A stretch of DNA of 64,000 nucleotides from Halomonas sp. HL-93. Its GTDB lineage: Bacteria; Pseudomonadota; Gammaproteobacteria; Pseudomonadales; Halomonadaceae. The stretch is taken from the NCBI RefSeq assembly GCF_900086985.1, contig NZ_LT593974.1, positions 1,798,001 to 1,862,000 on the forward strand, in the 5' to 3' direction. A program made the translations under genes and the position numbers. Every line of letters begins with the position of its first letter. The stretch's first letter is position 1. Below are positions 51,638 to 62,700 of this stretch, piece after piece. The notes under the pieces were generated by a model. The model did not search any database, was not told the DNA's origin, and saw only the letters and a list, made by a program, of their open reading frames with translations.

Positions 51638-53428
51638 ATGCCCTCGAAAAAAATTGCCTGGTTACTGCCCGGCCTATTGGTAGTGTCTCTCCATAGTTGG
51701 GGCTTCGATTATGAAACGCCCTCCATCTCACCTGAAGACGGTTCTGGCTATGAGGAAAAGCCTGGCTGGTCTGCTGACTCCTTCGCGGTGGCAGCTGCCA
51801 ATCCGCTGGCCACCGATGCGGGTTACCAGATATTAAAAGCCGGGGGCAATGCGATCGACGCGGCTATTGCCGTCCAGATGGTGCTCGGGCTGGTTGAGCC
51901 GCAATCCAGCGGCCTGGGTGGCGGGGCGTTCTTGCTTTACTACGATGGCGAGGACGTGCGTGCTTACGATGGTCGTGAGACCGCGCCGAGCGCCGTGGAC
52001 GGCGAACTGTTCATGGAAGATGGCGAGCCATTGGCGTTTATGGAGGCGGTGGCTAGTGGCCGTTCCGTGGGCGTACCGGGTACTGTTCGGTTGATGGAAA
52101 AGGCGCATGCGGCCCATGGCAGCCTGTCCTGGGAAGCGCTATTTACTCCGGCGATCACTCTGGCGGAAGAGGGCTTTGAAGTGAGCCCGCGGCTCCACTC
52201 TAGCTTAGACAGTGATGATGCCTTGCCCGATAACGAGCTGGCGCGGGCCTTTTATTATGATCAGGAGGGAGAGCCCATTGAGGTAGGCGAGACCCTCAAA
52301 AATCCGGCTTTAGCCGAGATATTAAAACGCATCGCCGAGGAAGGCAGCAGTGCTTTTTATGAGGGTGATATAGCTCAAGATATTGTTGACCGAGTCAGTG
52401 AGCACCCCGAGCGGCCAGGGGAGCTGTCACTTGAGGACCTTGACGCCTACGAAGCCGTTACCCGCGATCCGATTTGTACACCTTGGCAGCAGTGGAAGGT
52501 GTGCGGCTTTCCACCGCCCTCGTCAGGGCATCTTACGGTCATGCAGATTTTAGGCATGCTCGATCAACAGCCTCTACTCGAAGCGCCCCTTGATGACGGC
52601 GTGACCAGCAGCGGCTGGCTACATCAGTTTTTAGAAGCTTCGCGTTTAGCCTTCGCAGATCGTAACTACTATATCGGCGATCCGGATTTTGTTGATGCCC
52701 CCGGCGGTGACTGGTCGACAATGCTGGCGCCACGCTACCTTGCCGAACGCAGCGCGATGATCGGTCAAGAGAGCATGGGAAGCGATGCCGAGCCCGGCCA
52801 ACCCGGTGATATTGAAACCAGTTGGGCACCGCAGCCAACTCAGCCCGAATACGGGACGAGCCATATCAGTATTGTCGATGCTGAGGGTAACTCGGTTGCC
52901 ATGACGACCACCATTGAGCAGGCATTTGGCTCGCGAATTATGACCGATGGCGGTACTGATCTGCCGGGGGGCTTTTTACTCAACAATGAGCTTACGGATT
53001 TTGCCTTCGAGCCCGAGCAGGACGGCGAGCCCGTGGCTAATCGTGTTGAACCCGGCAAACGGCCACGTTCCAGTATGAGCCCAACGTTGATCTTGGATAA
53101 TGATAGCGGCGACTTGATAGGAAGCCTCGGCTCCCCCGGTGGTGCGGCCATCATTCATTATACGGCGCGCACGCTGATGGCACTTCGCGACTGGGGAATG
53201 AACGCACAAACAGCGTTAAACCTGCCCCATGCAGTTACCCTTGGAGACGATGTGTGGGTAGAGGAAGGGCGTTTTCCTGAGGCGACCCTTGAGGCACTTA
53301 GAGAGCGGGGGCATAACATCAGCGAGCGTGAACTAACCAGCGGTCTACAGGCCATCATGCGCTCAGAGGATGGCGAGCTGTTTGGCGGGGCCGACCCGCG
53401 CCGGGAAGGGGTGGTGATGGGCGATTAA
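51638..53428 (+). CDS. ggt: Gamma-glutamyltransferase (Ggt)
   Basis: Ggt hydrolyses glutathione and other gamma-glutamyl compounds in the periplasm. It is made as a proenzyme that cleaves itself. The 596-residue protein has a signal peptide (MPSKKIAWLLPGLLVVSLHSWG). The mature N-part carries AAANPLATDAGYQILKAGGNAIDAAIA and GLGGGAF; the small-subunit nucleophile is Thr407 in EYGTSHISIVD; GDLIGSLGSPGGAAII is the oxyanion region. ATG 51638 is chosen, with GGAG about 9 bases upstream; GTG 51635 is equally possible. The gene is convergent with the GDPD gene. Confidence 0.95.
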   Translation: MPSKKIAWLLPGLLVVSLHSWGFDYETPSISPEDGSGYEEKPGWSADSFAVAAANPLATDAGYQILKAGGNAIDAAIAVQMVLGLVEPQSSGLGGGAFLLYYDGEDVRAYDGRETAPSAVDGELFMEDGEPLAFMEAVASGRSVGVPGTVRLMEKAHAAHGSLSWEALFTPAITLAEEGFEVSPRLHSSLDSDDALPDNELARAFYYDQEGEPIEVGETLKNPALAEILKRIAEEGSSAFYEGDIAQDIVDRVSEHPERPGELSLEDLDAYEAVTRDPICTPWQQWKVCGFPPPSSGHLTVMQILGMLDQQPLLEAPLDDGVTSSGWLHQFLEASRLAFADRNYYIGDPDFVDAPGGDWSTMLAPRYLAERSAMIGQESMGSDAEPGQPGDIETSWAPQPTQPEYGTSHISIVDAEGNSVAMTTTIEQAFGSRIMTDGGTDLPGGFLLNNELTDFAFEPEQDGEPVANRVEPGKRPRSSMSPTLILDNDSGDLIGSLGSPGGAAIIHYTARTLMALRDWGMNAQTALNLPHAVTLGDDVWVEEGRFPEATLEALRERGHNISERELTSGLQAIMRSEDGELFGGADPRREGVVMGD

Positions 53429-53430
53429 GC

Positions 53431-55317
53431 TTAACGACGCAGCCAGTTGCGAAGTTTTACTAACATCAGCGCGCCGTCGCTTAGCGCGCGGCGATCATCA
53501 CGCAGTTCCACCAGTTGACTAGGGTAATCGGTGATGATGGCGTCTACACCCAAATCAATCAGCGTGGACATACGCGCTCGGCTGTTGACTGTCCAGGCGT
53601 GTACTTCATAGCCGTAGAGTCTCGCTAAGCGTATTTCCTGTGGTGTGATGCGATTGTGACGTAATCCCAGTGCGTCAAAGGCACTGCGATCCAATGTACC
53701 TGGCAAGATAAGCTGTGCGATTAGCGTGACCTTGAGCTCTGGAGCCTGCTGTTTGATAAAGGTCAGTAATCCAGGTGACATGGTAGCAATACGCATGCTG
53801 TACATGGCATTCGGGTAGCCACACTCTGCATAAGCATCTATTGGGCTACCAGCGGATGCCCAGCAGCGATAGCGCGTGTCGGTTTCCTGTTGCAATTCCC
53901 GAACCACCGCATCGCTGAGTGCTTGTCCTTGACCGGGCAAGGGTTTTATTTCGATCATCAAGTCAGCGCGCCCACGTACTAGTGCGAGCGCATCGTCCAG
54001 CCCTGGAATGGGTTCACCTTCATAAACATCGCCAAACCAGCTGCCGACGTCATAACGCTTGAGCTCCTCACGCGTTAAGTCTCCGAATTCCTGCTGATCA
54101 CTGGTAAGGCGTGCCATGTTGCGGTCGTGATAGAGCATGACTTCTTGGTCGGCCGTCAGACGCACGTCGATTTCAATGGCGTCGGCACCATCCACAATCG
54201 CCTGATCCAATGCCGCCAAGGTGTTTTCCGGGGCTGCCATTGAACTGCCTCGGTGAGCGATCACGTCTACGTCGTCGTGAATGTCGAAACTTGTCAGTAT
54301 CCACCAGGCTTGAAGCGCCGCGAAGGCCAGTACGCTGAGTTCAACTGCCCATGCCAGGCGCCCAGGGTGGGCGTCGGCTGGCGGAGGCGCGGGGCGCGCT
54401 TCGCGATGCACCAGTTGCAGATACAGACAGGCGGATAGCAGCGCATTGGCGGCGATGCCCACAAAAGTGACCGCCAAGGTAATCAGCACATAGCTGGTTA
54501 AATAGCCCAGCATGGCAGGAACCAGGATGGCGGTATGCTCGGGTAACCACCATAAAATTGGGGTGAATAGGTGGTCGAATAACAGTGTGGTGGCAAGCGG
54601 TAGGGCAATAATTAGCACCAGCACCAAAAGAACAGCACCTCCAATGGAGCCGTGCCAACCGCGGGTAAGCACAACACTGCGGCGTAGCGCCTGCCAGGGC
54701 GAGTAGCGCTCCAGCGCCACTAAGGGAAGTGCCAATAGCCAGCGTAAATAGAGTTTGGCCGCCAAGCCCATCCAGAGGAGTAGCAAGGGGACTGCACAGG
54801 CGAGAAAGTACCATAGAGAGGGTGGTTTAACGCGCTGTAAGTAATAGGTATCAATGCCGCTCAGCCATATATCATATAGCCAGGCCAGGGCCACCATAAA
54901 TGGGGTGAGCAATAAAAGATGGCTGCCGACTTGTAAAACCACCAAACCACTGAGTGCAGGCAAGCGGCGACTACTGAGCCAAAGAGCCTCAAAGGCGAGG
55001 CGGTAGTGGTTATCTCGGGGGCGTATAGCGACTTGGAGCATGCCGGCTTGTTGCCAATAAATCACTACAAAAAACAGCCCAATGCCTATCAGCATACCCA
55101 ATAGCCCAAGAGGGCTAAATACCAGTGTCACGAGTTCATTGTTGGTGACCACGCTGCGTTGTAGCTGCGCGAGTAAGGCACGCACTACCCAGGCAATGGT
55201 GGGCAGTAGGAGAGCTGACGCAAGGAGGGTGAAAAATAAATGAAACGCAATAAGTGGGCGCAAATGATCGCGTAACGTGCGAACAAGTGCTGAGCCCAAC
55301 TGGGTTAGAGGCTGCAT
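53431..55317 (-). CDS. Membrane-anchored glycerophosphodiester phosphodiesterase
   Basis: The 628-residue protein joins an N-terminal multi-helix membrane domain (residues about 1-355, roughly eight helices; glycerophosphodiesterase membrane domain type) to a C-terminal GDPD catalytic domain (about 363-610). The catalytic part has VIAHRGSSMAAPENTLAALDQA, EIDVRLTADQEVMLYHD with the metal-binding acidic pair, IEIKPLPG and the end HAWTVNSRARMSTLIDLGVDAIITDYP. It should split glycerophosphodiesters or a related membrane-derived substrate. ATG 55317 is preferred; GTG 55323 is close. Confidence 0.93.
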   Translation of the reverse strand: MQPLTQLGSALVRTLRDHLRPLIAFHLFFTLLASALLLPTIAWVVRALLAQLQRSVVTNNELVTLVFSPLGLLGMLIGIGLFFVVIYWQQAGMLQVAIRPRDNHYRLAFEALWLSSRRLPALSGLVVLQVGSHLLLLTPFMVALAWLYDIWLSGIDTYYLQRVKPPSLWYFLACAVPLLLLWMGLAAKLYLRWLLALPLVALERYSPWQALRRSVVLTRGWHGSIGGAVLLVLVLIIALPLATTLLFDHLFTPILWWLPEHTAILVPAMLGYLTSYVLITLAVTFVGIAANALLSACLYLQLVHREARPAPPPADAHPGRLAWAVELSVLAFAALQAWWILTSFDIHDDVDVIAHRGSSMAAPENTLAALDQAIVDGADAIEIDVRLTADQEVMLYHDRNMARLTSDQQEFGDLTREELKRYDVGSWFGDVYEGEPIPGLDDALALVRGRADLMIEIKPLPGQGQALSDAVVRELQQETDTRYRCWASAGSPIDAYAECGYPNAMYSMRIATMSPGLLTFIKQQAPELKVTLIAQLILPGTLDRSAFDALGLRHNRITPQEIRLARLYGYEVHAWTVNSRARMSTLIDLGVDAIITDYPSQLVELRDDRRALSDGALMLVKLRNWLRR

Positions 55318-55386
55318 GGTCACAATAACGTCATGATATGAAGGGTTAGGGTGGCAGCAACCGCCACCCCTGGCAAGGGAGGTGCT

Positions 55387-55878
55387 TTATACTCGATCAA
55401 GCGCTAGCGCATGGTCAGCAATCAGGATGCCGTTGTTGTCTGCGTAAAGCCAGTCGCTTGGCGTGATAGTGACACCTGCGAAAGTAACGGCCACATCGCG
55501 TTGCCCCTCTCCACGTTTTTCACTTTTGCGCGGGTGACTGCCAAGCGCTTGAATGCCGAGCGCAAGCGTAGCGAGGATGTCCACGTCGCGCACGCAGCCG
55601 TACATTACGACGCCAGCCCAGCCATTTTCAACGGCTTGTTCAGCCAGCATATCGCCAAGCATAGCGCAGCGAGGGGAGCCACCTGCATCGACCACCAATA
55701 TGGCACCGTCACCGGGTTCGGCGACTGCCTGTTTAACCAACGAATTATCTTCAAAGCATTTGACCGTGCGAACGGGGCCGTGGAATGCATCTACACCGCC
55801 ATAGTTGGCGAAAATAGGTTCAAGTACCTGAACGCTGGGAAAGGCATCGCAGATATCGGGGGTGATAATCGTCGTCAT
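55387..55878 (-). CDS. rraA: RraA family protein (regulator of RNase E activity / aldolase fold)
   Basis: RraA trimers inhibit RNase E in E. coli; some relatives are 4-hydroxy-4-methyl-2-oxoglutarate aldolases. The 163-residue protein has [49 protein letters not shown] and [12 protein letters not shown], closely like the RraA type of gammaproteobacteria. Key aldolase residues (the Arg-Asp pair of the metal site in CVRDVD) remain, so enzyme activity cannot be excluded. It lies 63 bases upstream of the GDPD gene on the same strand. Confidence 0.92.
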   Translation of the reverse strand: MTTIITPDICDAFPSVQVLEPIFANYGGVDAFHGPVRTVKCFEDNSLVKQAVAEPGDGAILVVDAGGSPRCAMLGDMLAEQAVENGWAGVVMYGCVRDVDILATLALGIQALGSHPRKSEKRGEGQRDVAVTFAGVTITPSDWLYADNNGILIADHALALDRV

Positions 55879-55920
55879 GGGGTATTCCTGTCAGTGTTGA
55901 GCCTGCGTCAATGATGAGTT

Positions 55921-55962
55921 TAAAAAAACGCCCCGCCCTGAAGAAAACAGTGGCGGGGCGTT
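55921..55962 (-). terminator. Intrinsic terminator after acnB
   Basis: On the minus strand ACGCCCCGCC-(loop of 14)-GGCGGGGCGT is followed by TTTTTTT. It ends acnB transcription before rraA. Confidence 0.9.
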
Positions 55963-55974
55963 CGTTCATCGACT

Positions 55975-55997
55975 CAAAAGAGTACGTAACTCTTTTG
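55975..55997. repeat. Perfect 9-bp hairpin between acnB and its terminator
   Basis: CAAAAGAGT-ACGTA-ACTCTTTTG, 42 bases past the acnB stop and just ahead of the terminator, so it would be in the acnB 3' UTR. Iron- or sRNA-linked decay of acnB mRNA is known in E. coli; a role here is speculation. Confidence 0.55.
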
Positions 55998-56038
55998 TGA
56001 TGGTGCGAGCATCGGCGATGGAGCGGTGACGATAAAGC

Positions 56039-58642
56039 CTAAGCTTCTTGAGCCACCGGAATCACGTTTGAGGCAACCTTCTGGTACTCCTCAATTTCGT
56101 GAAAGTTCATGTAACGATAGATTTCGCCCGCCATGGCGTCAAATTCGCCCATGTAGCGGCGATATTCGTCGACCGTAGGCAGACGCCCTTCAACAGCGGC
56201 AACGGCGGCCAGTTCTGCGGACGCCAGATACACATTAGCGCCGTCGCCAAGGCGGTTGGGGAAGTTCCGCGTTGAGGTGGAAACGACGGTACTCTTGGCC
56301 GCTACACGTGCTTGGTTGCCCATGCACAGTGAGCAGCCGGGCATTTCCATGCGTGCGCCTGCACGGCCATAAATCCCATAGTAACCTTCTTCGGTAAGCT
56401 GGTGCTGATCCATTTTGGTCGGCGGTGCTAACCATAAGCGGGTTTTGAGGCTGCCGGCAGGTTGCTTCTCAAGTAACTTGCCTGCGGCGCGGAAGTGGCC
56501 AATGTTGGTCATGCACGAACCGATAAATACTTCGTCGATTTTCGTGCCGGCAACGTCTGAAAGCAAGCGGGCATCGTCGGGGTCATTCGGCGCGCACAGC
56601 ACCGGCTCTTTGATTTCGTCGAGATCGATCTCAATAATTTCCGCGTACTCAGCGTCCTGGTCGGCGCGCATAAGTTTCGGGTCGGCCAGCCACGCTTCCA
56701 TGCCTTCGATGCGGCGACTGATAGTGCGCTCGTCGCCGTATCCGTTAGCCATCATCCACTTAAGCAGCGTAATGTTGGACTTGAGGTATTCGGTCACACT
56801 TTCGTCTGAAAGCGTGATGGTGCAGCCTGCGGCTGAGCGCTCTGCGGAAGCATCGGAAAGCTCAAAGGCCTGTTCGACGGTCAGATCTTCCAGGCCTTCA
56901 ATTTCCAGTACGCGTCCTGAGAAGGCATTTTTCTTGCCGGACTTCTCGACGGTGAGCAGGCCCTGCTTGATGGCATAGAGCGGAATGGCGTGAACCAGAT
57001 CGCGCAGTGTCACGCCCGGCTGTCGCTTGCCCTTGAAGCGCACAAGCACAGATTCCGGCATGTCGAGCGGCATAACGCCCGTTGCCGCGGCGAACGCGAC
57101 CAAGCCAGAGCCGGCAGGGAACGAAATGCCCAGCGGGAAACGGGTGTGAGAGTCGCCGCCGGTGCCGACCGTATCTGGCAGCAGCATACGGTTGAGCCAA
57201 CTATGGATGATGCCGTCGCCCGGGCGGAGTGATACGCCGCCGCGATTCATAATAAAGTCGGGCAGGGTGTGGTGGGTGTCCACGTCTACTGGTTTCGGAT
57301 AAGCGGCAGTATGGCAGAACGACTGCATTACCAGGTCGGCCTGGAACCCAAGGCATGCCAAGTCTTTCAGTTCGTCACGGGTCATGGGGCCGGTGGTATC
57401 CTGAGAGCCGACCGTGGTCATTTTAGGCTCGCAATACATACCGGGGCGAACACCCTCAAGGCCGCAAGCCTTGCCGACCATTTTCTGTGCCAGAGTGAAG
57501 CCTTTGCCAGTGTCGTGAGGCTGCTCGGGAAGACGGAATACATCGGATGGAGCAAGGCCCAGGGAATCACGCGCCTTGCCGGTCAAGCCACGGCCAATAA
57601 TCAATGGGATTCGGCCGCCAGCGCGTACTTCATCGAGAATTAGCTGTGTTTTTAGTTCGAAGGTTGTGAGTACTTCGTCGGTGTCGTGCTTACAAACCTT
57701 GCCTTCATAAGGATAGACATCGATAACGTCGCCCATGGCAAGTTTTTCGACATCCATCTCTACCGGCAGTGCGCCGGAATCTTCCATGGTGTTAAAGAAG
57801 ATCGGGGCGATTTTGGCGCCAAAACAGAAACCGCCAGCGCGCTTGTTGGGTACATAAGGCATGTCATCGCCAAAGAACCACAGCACAGAGTTGGTTGCCG
57901 ATTTGCGCGAGGAGCCAGTGCCCACGACGTCGCCGACGTAAGCCACGGGGAAGCCTTTAGCTTTCACCTCCTCAATTTGCTTGAGTGGTCCGGTAGTGCC
58001 TGGGGTTACTGGCTCAATGCCTTCGCGCTCGTTTTTCAGCATGGCATTGGCATGCAGCGGAATATCAGGACGTGACCAAGCATCTGGAGCGGGTGACAGG
58101 TCGTCGGTATTGGTTTCGCCAGGCACCTTAAATACCGTTAACGTGATTTTTTCTTCCAGTGCCGGTTTGGAGAGGAACCACTCGGCATCCGCCCAGGATT
58201 GAATAACGTCTTTGGCGACGGTATTGCCTGCTTTCGCTCGCTGCTCAACATCGTGGAATGCATCGAACATTAATAGCGTATGTTTGAGTTGTTCACCGAC
58301 TTCCCGGGCAAGTTCCTGGTCGTCAAGCAACTCGACCAGCGAGACGATGTTGTAACCACCCTGCATGGTGCCCAGCAGCTTAACCGCGTGCACTTTATCA
58401 ATGAGGGGGGATGTGGCTTCGCCTTTGGCGATAGCGGTTAAAAAGCCCGCTTTTACGTAAGCGGCTTCATCAACGCCGGGAGGAACGCGGTTGGTGATTA
58501 ACTCGAGTATGAATTCCTCTTCGCCGGCCGGGGGTGTTTTTAGTAGCTCAATCAAAGCTGCGGTTTGCTCGGCGTTCAGGGGCTTGGCTGGGATGCCCTC
58601 TGCGGCGCGTTCCTCGACATGTTGGCGGTAAGCTTCAAGCAC
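56039..58642 (-). CDS. acnB: Aconitate hydratase B / 2-methylisocitrate dehydratase AcnB
   Basis: AcnB interconverts citrate and isocitrate through a [4Fe-4S] cluster. The 867-residue protein has the AcnB order: N-terminal HEAT-like domain (about 1-155), swivel domain (about 160-370) with [22 protein letters not shown], then the catalytic domains with [20 protein letters not shown], the cluster Cys in [16 protein letters not shown] and in [14 protein letters not shown]. The start ATG 58642 gives the usual N-terminus [13 protein letters not shown]. It is single-gene, with a terminator downstream. Confidence 0.98.
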   Translation of the reverse strand: MLEAYRQHVEERAAEGIPAKPLNAEQTAALIELLKTPPAGEEEFILELITNRVPPGVDEAAYVKAGFLTAIAKGEATSPLIDKVHAVKLLGTMQGGYNIVSLVELLDDQELAREVGEQLKHTLLMFDAFHDVEQRAKAGNTVAKDVIQSWADAEWFLSKPALEEKITLTVFKVPGETNTDDLSPAPDAWSRPDIPLHANAMLKNEREGIEPVTPGTTGPLKQIEEVKAKGFPVAYVGDVVGTGSSRKSATNSVLWFFGDDMPYVPNKRAGGFCFGAKIAPIFFNTMEDSGALPVEMDVEKLAMGDVIDVYPYEGKVCKHDTDEVLTTFELKTQLILDEVRAGGRIPLIIGRGLTGKARDSLGLAPSDVFRLPEQPHDTGKGFTLAQKMVGKACGLEGVRPGMYCEPKMTTVGSQDTTGPMTRDELKDLACLGFQADLVMQSFCHTAAYPKPVDVDTHHTLPDFIMNRGGVSLRPGDGIIHSWLNRMLLPDTVGTGGDSHTRFPLGISFPAGSGLVAFAAATGVMPLDMPESVLVRFKGKRQPGVTLRDLVHAIPLYAIKQGLLTVEKSGKKNAFSGRVLEIEGLEDLTVEQAFELSDASAERSAAGCTITLSDESVTEYLKSNITLLKWMMANGYGDERTISRRIEGMEAWLADPKLMRADQDAEYAEIIEIDLDEIKEPVLCAPNDPDDARLLSDVAGTKIDEVFIGSCMTNIGHFRAAGKLLEKQPAGSLKTRLWLAPPTKMDQHQLTEEGYYGIYGRAGARMEMPGCSLCMGNQARVAAKSTVVSTSTRNFPNRLGDGANVYLASAELAAVAAVEGRLPTVDEYRRYMGEFDAMAGEIYRYMNFHEIEEYQKVASNVIPVAQEA

Positions 58643-59062
58643 GTTGGGGGCCCTCTCATCTGCTTTTATGGTGGCGGCGGTAGGTGGGCAATACGCTGCA
58701 CGAGGCCGCCGGACACTGACATGCGCTTGACAAACAGCGCTGGTTGGATGGCGGCAATTCTACGTGAAACTGTCGACAATGTTAAGGTGAGTCCGTCGTC
58801 AAGGCGTTGTACTTTGTGATGATAAAAGCGTGCAAGGCATACAAAGCCTGCTTGGACCAAACGTTCTGGCATGCTTTACTTGCGGAAAACCACAAACTAT
58901 CGACAGAGGTTGCTTAAAGTGTGATTCTCGTAACACCGCGTTACTACTGGGAGGGCTGATGGCCTCCTGATACGCTGATAAGGCGAATTTAATGCAATGT
59001 TCGCATTACCCAAGGCGTTCTAGTGTTGTACAATAGTTTGATAACCATTTGGCGACGGTGTT
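58643..59062. promoter_or_regulatory. Divergent acnB/miaE control region
   Basis: About 420 bases without a convincing gene. For miaE, TTACCC (59006) and TACAAT (59029-59034) are 17 bases apart; the -10 overlaps the palindrome TTGTACAA. A small GGAGG...CCTCC hairpin lies near 58951. For acnB no promoter was clear. Short open frames here are low quality. Confidence 0.45.
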
Positions 59063-59719
59063 ATGTCTATACAAGTAATCTCTGGTAACAAGGCCAATCA
59101 TTCGCTCATCGCTGATGATTTGCTGCCCGACAGCCTGCACAGTTTTTTGGCCTGTCCAACGCCAAACGCTTGGCTGATGTGGGCATTGGATAACCCTGAG
59201 ATTTTGCTCATTGATCATGCCCAATGCGAAAAAAAGGCGGCCTCCACGGCGATGAGTCTTCTCTATCGTTATGTGAATCAACCGCTTCTATTGAGCAAGA
59301 TGTCACAGTTAGCGCGTGAAGAACTCCTGCATTTTGAGCAGGTAGTGGCACTGATGGAGAGCCGTGGCGTCGTATACCGGCATTTGACCGCTTCACGTTA
59401 TGCAGAGGGATTACGTCGCCATATTCGCCCTCAGGATCCTGAGCGATTAATTGATGTGCTGATTATTGGCGCGCTTATTGAAGCGCGGAGCTGTGAGCGT
59501 TTTGCGTGCTTAATTCCTTATCTTGACGAAGAGTTGGCAAAGTTTTACCGCACTCTCGTCAAGTCAGAAGGCCGCCATTTCGAAGACTATTTGTTACTTG
59601 CTCGACAGCAGACCGACCAATCGATTGATGAACGAATCGCTTTTTTTGTCGCATGTGAAGCAGACTTAATTACTTCGCCGGATTCGGCTTTCCGTTTTCA
59701 TAGCGGCGTGCCAGCGTAA
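59063..59719 (+). CDS. miaE: tRNA-(ms2io6A)-hydroxylase MiaE
   Basis: MiaE is a non-heme diiron monooxygenase that hydroxylates the isopentenyl group of ms2i6A37 in tRNA. The 218-residue four-helix protein shows the ferritin-like metal motifs: Glu/His in REELLHFEQV, Glu in IEARSCERF, and Glu/His in VKSEGRHFEDYL. This is the Pseudomonas/Salmonella-type enzyme. Its substrate precursor genes (miaA, miaB) are elsewhere. The large regulator gene begins 30 bases downstream on the same strand. Confidence 0.94.
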   Translation: MSIQVISGNKANHSLIADDLLPDSLHSFLACPTPNAWLMWALDNPEILLIDHAQCEKKAASTAMSLLYRYVNQPLLLSKMSQLAREELLHFEQVVALMESRGVVYRHLTASRYAEGLRRHIRPQDPERLIDVLIIGALIEARSCERFACLIPYLDEELAKFYRTLVKSEGRHFEDYLLLARQQTDQSIDERIAFFVACEADLITSPDSAFRFHSGVPA

Positions 59720-59749
59720 ATCGCCGTTCGTCCAGATAGGATGTTTACT

Positions 59750-62700
59750 ATGCGCGATGCTCATAAGTATGACCAACTAACCTTGTTCGGCCATTTCGCC
59801 TTGTACCAAGGGGATGACGTACTAACTCACTTTAGCTACGACAAAGTGAAGGCGTTGCTAGTCTACTTGTTGCTGCATCGTCAGCCGATCAATCGGGCCG
59901 CGTTAGCAGAACTCCTTTGGCCGGATCAAGGGCTTTCATCGGGCCGAACCAACCTGCGCCACGCGCTGCACTGCCTACGTCAATCGCTAGGTGAGGATGC
60001 CGAGCAGGTGCTCAACGTGTCGCGCCAGACGATTGCTTTTCAACTGCCAGCCAGTTGGCAGGTAGACCTGCATGAATTACAAACCCTGCTTGAGGGACCA
60101 AGAGACCTAGCTACGTTGAATGCGGTATTAACCTGCTACCAAGGTGACCTCATTGAAGAGTTGCAGCTAGCTAATTGCAGTGAATTTCAGCGCTGGCTAG
60201 TACAAGCGCGAAATGAATGGCGTCAGCGTGTTATTCGTTTCGCTGAGCATGTGCTAGATAACCATCAGGAGGTGCCTGATGGCCTCCTGGAAACCTTGGT
60301 TAGCCGTTTTTCAGGGTATGGCCCGTTCCATGAGCGGCTGGTTAAACAGCTTGCCGAACAAAAGCAGATGGCGGCGGCTCATGAGCAATACAATAGCTAT
60401 CTTCAGCTTCTTGCCCTATCCGGCCAGCAACCCGAGCCAAGCTTTCTTCAGCTGGCCAGCTATTGGTCTGATGGACACCACGATGCTCGTGTCATGTCGC
60501 CTCAGGGGGCATTTTCACGCGCGCTGGCGACTGACAGTAAGCCTTTGCGCGAAGATGAAATAGAGCTCCGCCAGTTGTCGGTGATGGCCATTCGCTTACG
60601 GCTTCAGGGTGACTGGCAGGATCGCGCAGCCACGCGTAATTGCCTTGCGCTTCAGCTGGAATTGCTGCGCTGGCTTGAACAGCAGTGTCATCATTTGGGT
60701 GGTTTTTGGTTGCCCGGTGCTACGGGGGGATTGGGGCTTGCTTGTTTTGGTACCCATGGTCCCGCCCATCAGTTAGCTGAGTTAGTTGCGCTTTACGAGC
60801 ACTGTCGTCAAACGCTTCCGCAAGAATCTGCCAAACATTGGACCGGTGAAGGTGAGCCGCCGCAGTTTGAATTAGCGGCGGGATTGCATAGCGGTCGGGT
60901 TGTCTACTTGCCCGAGCGTCAGCTAGCAGACCCGCTGGGCCAAGTAACGCAAATCTCCCTTGAGCTGATGAGTGTGGCAGAAGGTAGTGAGTTGGTGATC
61001 TCCCAGGAATCGAGTCAGCATATGCCGCCGGCACTCGACCTTCAGCCACGATTGGTTTCACGTGTGCTGGCAAGTGATGGTCGCGTGCGCCAGCGTGCGC
61101 TGGTGCTGGGTCAGAATGAAGGTGGCCGTGATGCGCTGCCGCCAAGTCTTGTCGGGCGCGAAACCTCGTTAAGAACCCTTAGAGATGCGTTAGCCCGTGC
61201 TGGCATTGGGCTTCGCCAGAGCGTGCTGGTACGCGGGGCTTCGGGTATGGGCAAATCGGCCTTGATGGTTGGCTTTCGCCAGCTTGAGCTGAGCCGAGAC
61301 GCCGCTATTTGCTGGCAGCCTACTACCCGCCTATCGGTTTTGGAACCCTATGGGGTCGCACGGACACTATTGTCTTGGTATCTGAAAGGTGCGGCCGATC
61401 TTGATGCCCTTCACACCCTGCAAACAGACCTAGACTTCAATGCGTTGAGCGATGAGCAGCAATGTTTGCTGGAAGAAGCGCTTGGAGTGCGAAGCGTGCA
61501 GGAAGTAGCGCAGCTCACGCAAAACGGTGAAGCGGTTGAGCTGGTGGTTATGTTGCTTCACCGACTAATTGAGCGCCAGGCGGCTACTCATACGCTGGTT
61601 TTGATGGTAGATGATCTTCAGTGGCTCGATGAGCCGTCATTTAAAGTACTGTCAGGACTTCAGGCCCGGTTGCCGATTAATACCGCCTTTATGCTAGTGG
61701 CGAGTCATCATGGCCGCGAGCCTTTACCCGTGAAGCTGCATTGGGACCAGCAAATCAGTTTGGGTCGACTGGATGCACTGCAATCATCACGGCTGCTATC
61801 TCAGCTTTCGCGGCGGTACCGGATTCATCTAAGTCCGCGGCTGCGTAATCAGATTATCGAGCGTTGCGATGGTGTTCCATTATACATGCAAGAGATTTGT
61901 CGGCGTCTGGATATGGACCGCCGTGAAGGGCGTAGTGTGCAGTTTGATGAGTTACCCAAGGGGCTTTTAGGACTGTTGGCCAGTCGTATCGACCAGTTGG
62001 AAGCCGATCGTAACATTGCGCATATCGCTGCCGTGTTAGGTAAGCGGTTTCGTCTAGATTTTCTTCGCGAGTGCAGCGGTTATGACACCACGCGCCTGCA
62101 AAAAGCGATGGATCATATGCGGCAGCTTGAAATTATCGAGCCAGTGGATAATGGTTCAAGCAGCGAAGTTGAATTCCAGTTTAGCCATCAGCTTCTGCAA
62201 GAGGCCGCCTACCTTTCTTGTCCTCGAGATGTTCGCGTCACGCTCCACCAGCAGGTGGTCAGCTTGATAGAAGAGCGATTCCCGATGTGGATCAGCCGTC
62301 ATCCTGGTGATTTTGCCACCCACCTGCGGCGCAGCGGGCACTACGCCAGAGGCGCACGCTATTTTGAACTCGCTGCCCGAGAAGCCTTGAAAGTGAGCGC
62401 TAATCGTACCGCGCTGCGCATGGCGGATTTTGGTCTCGCCAGCTTGCGGCACGTTGAGCATGAAGTGGAGCGCGAGGTGAGTTTGCTGACGGTGCGGGGC
62501 CAGGCGGCGTTCGCGCTGGAAGGACATGGTTCGCCCACGGCCCATGAAAGCTTTGTGCGCGCACGCGAATTGTTACGTCATTCAGGGGCCGACGCGTTGG
62601 AAGACCCAGAAGACCTTGAGCAAATCTTCCTGGTTAAGTGGGGGCTATGGGTAGGGCGCAGCCAGCGCTACGCCCACGCCGATGCGTTTGCGCTTGCCTC

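Noticed and set aside
58565..58872. Short frames on both strands in the acnB/miaE gap
   Set aside because: No ribosome site, no homology by eye, and they run into the acnB N-terminus.
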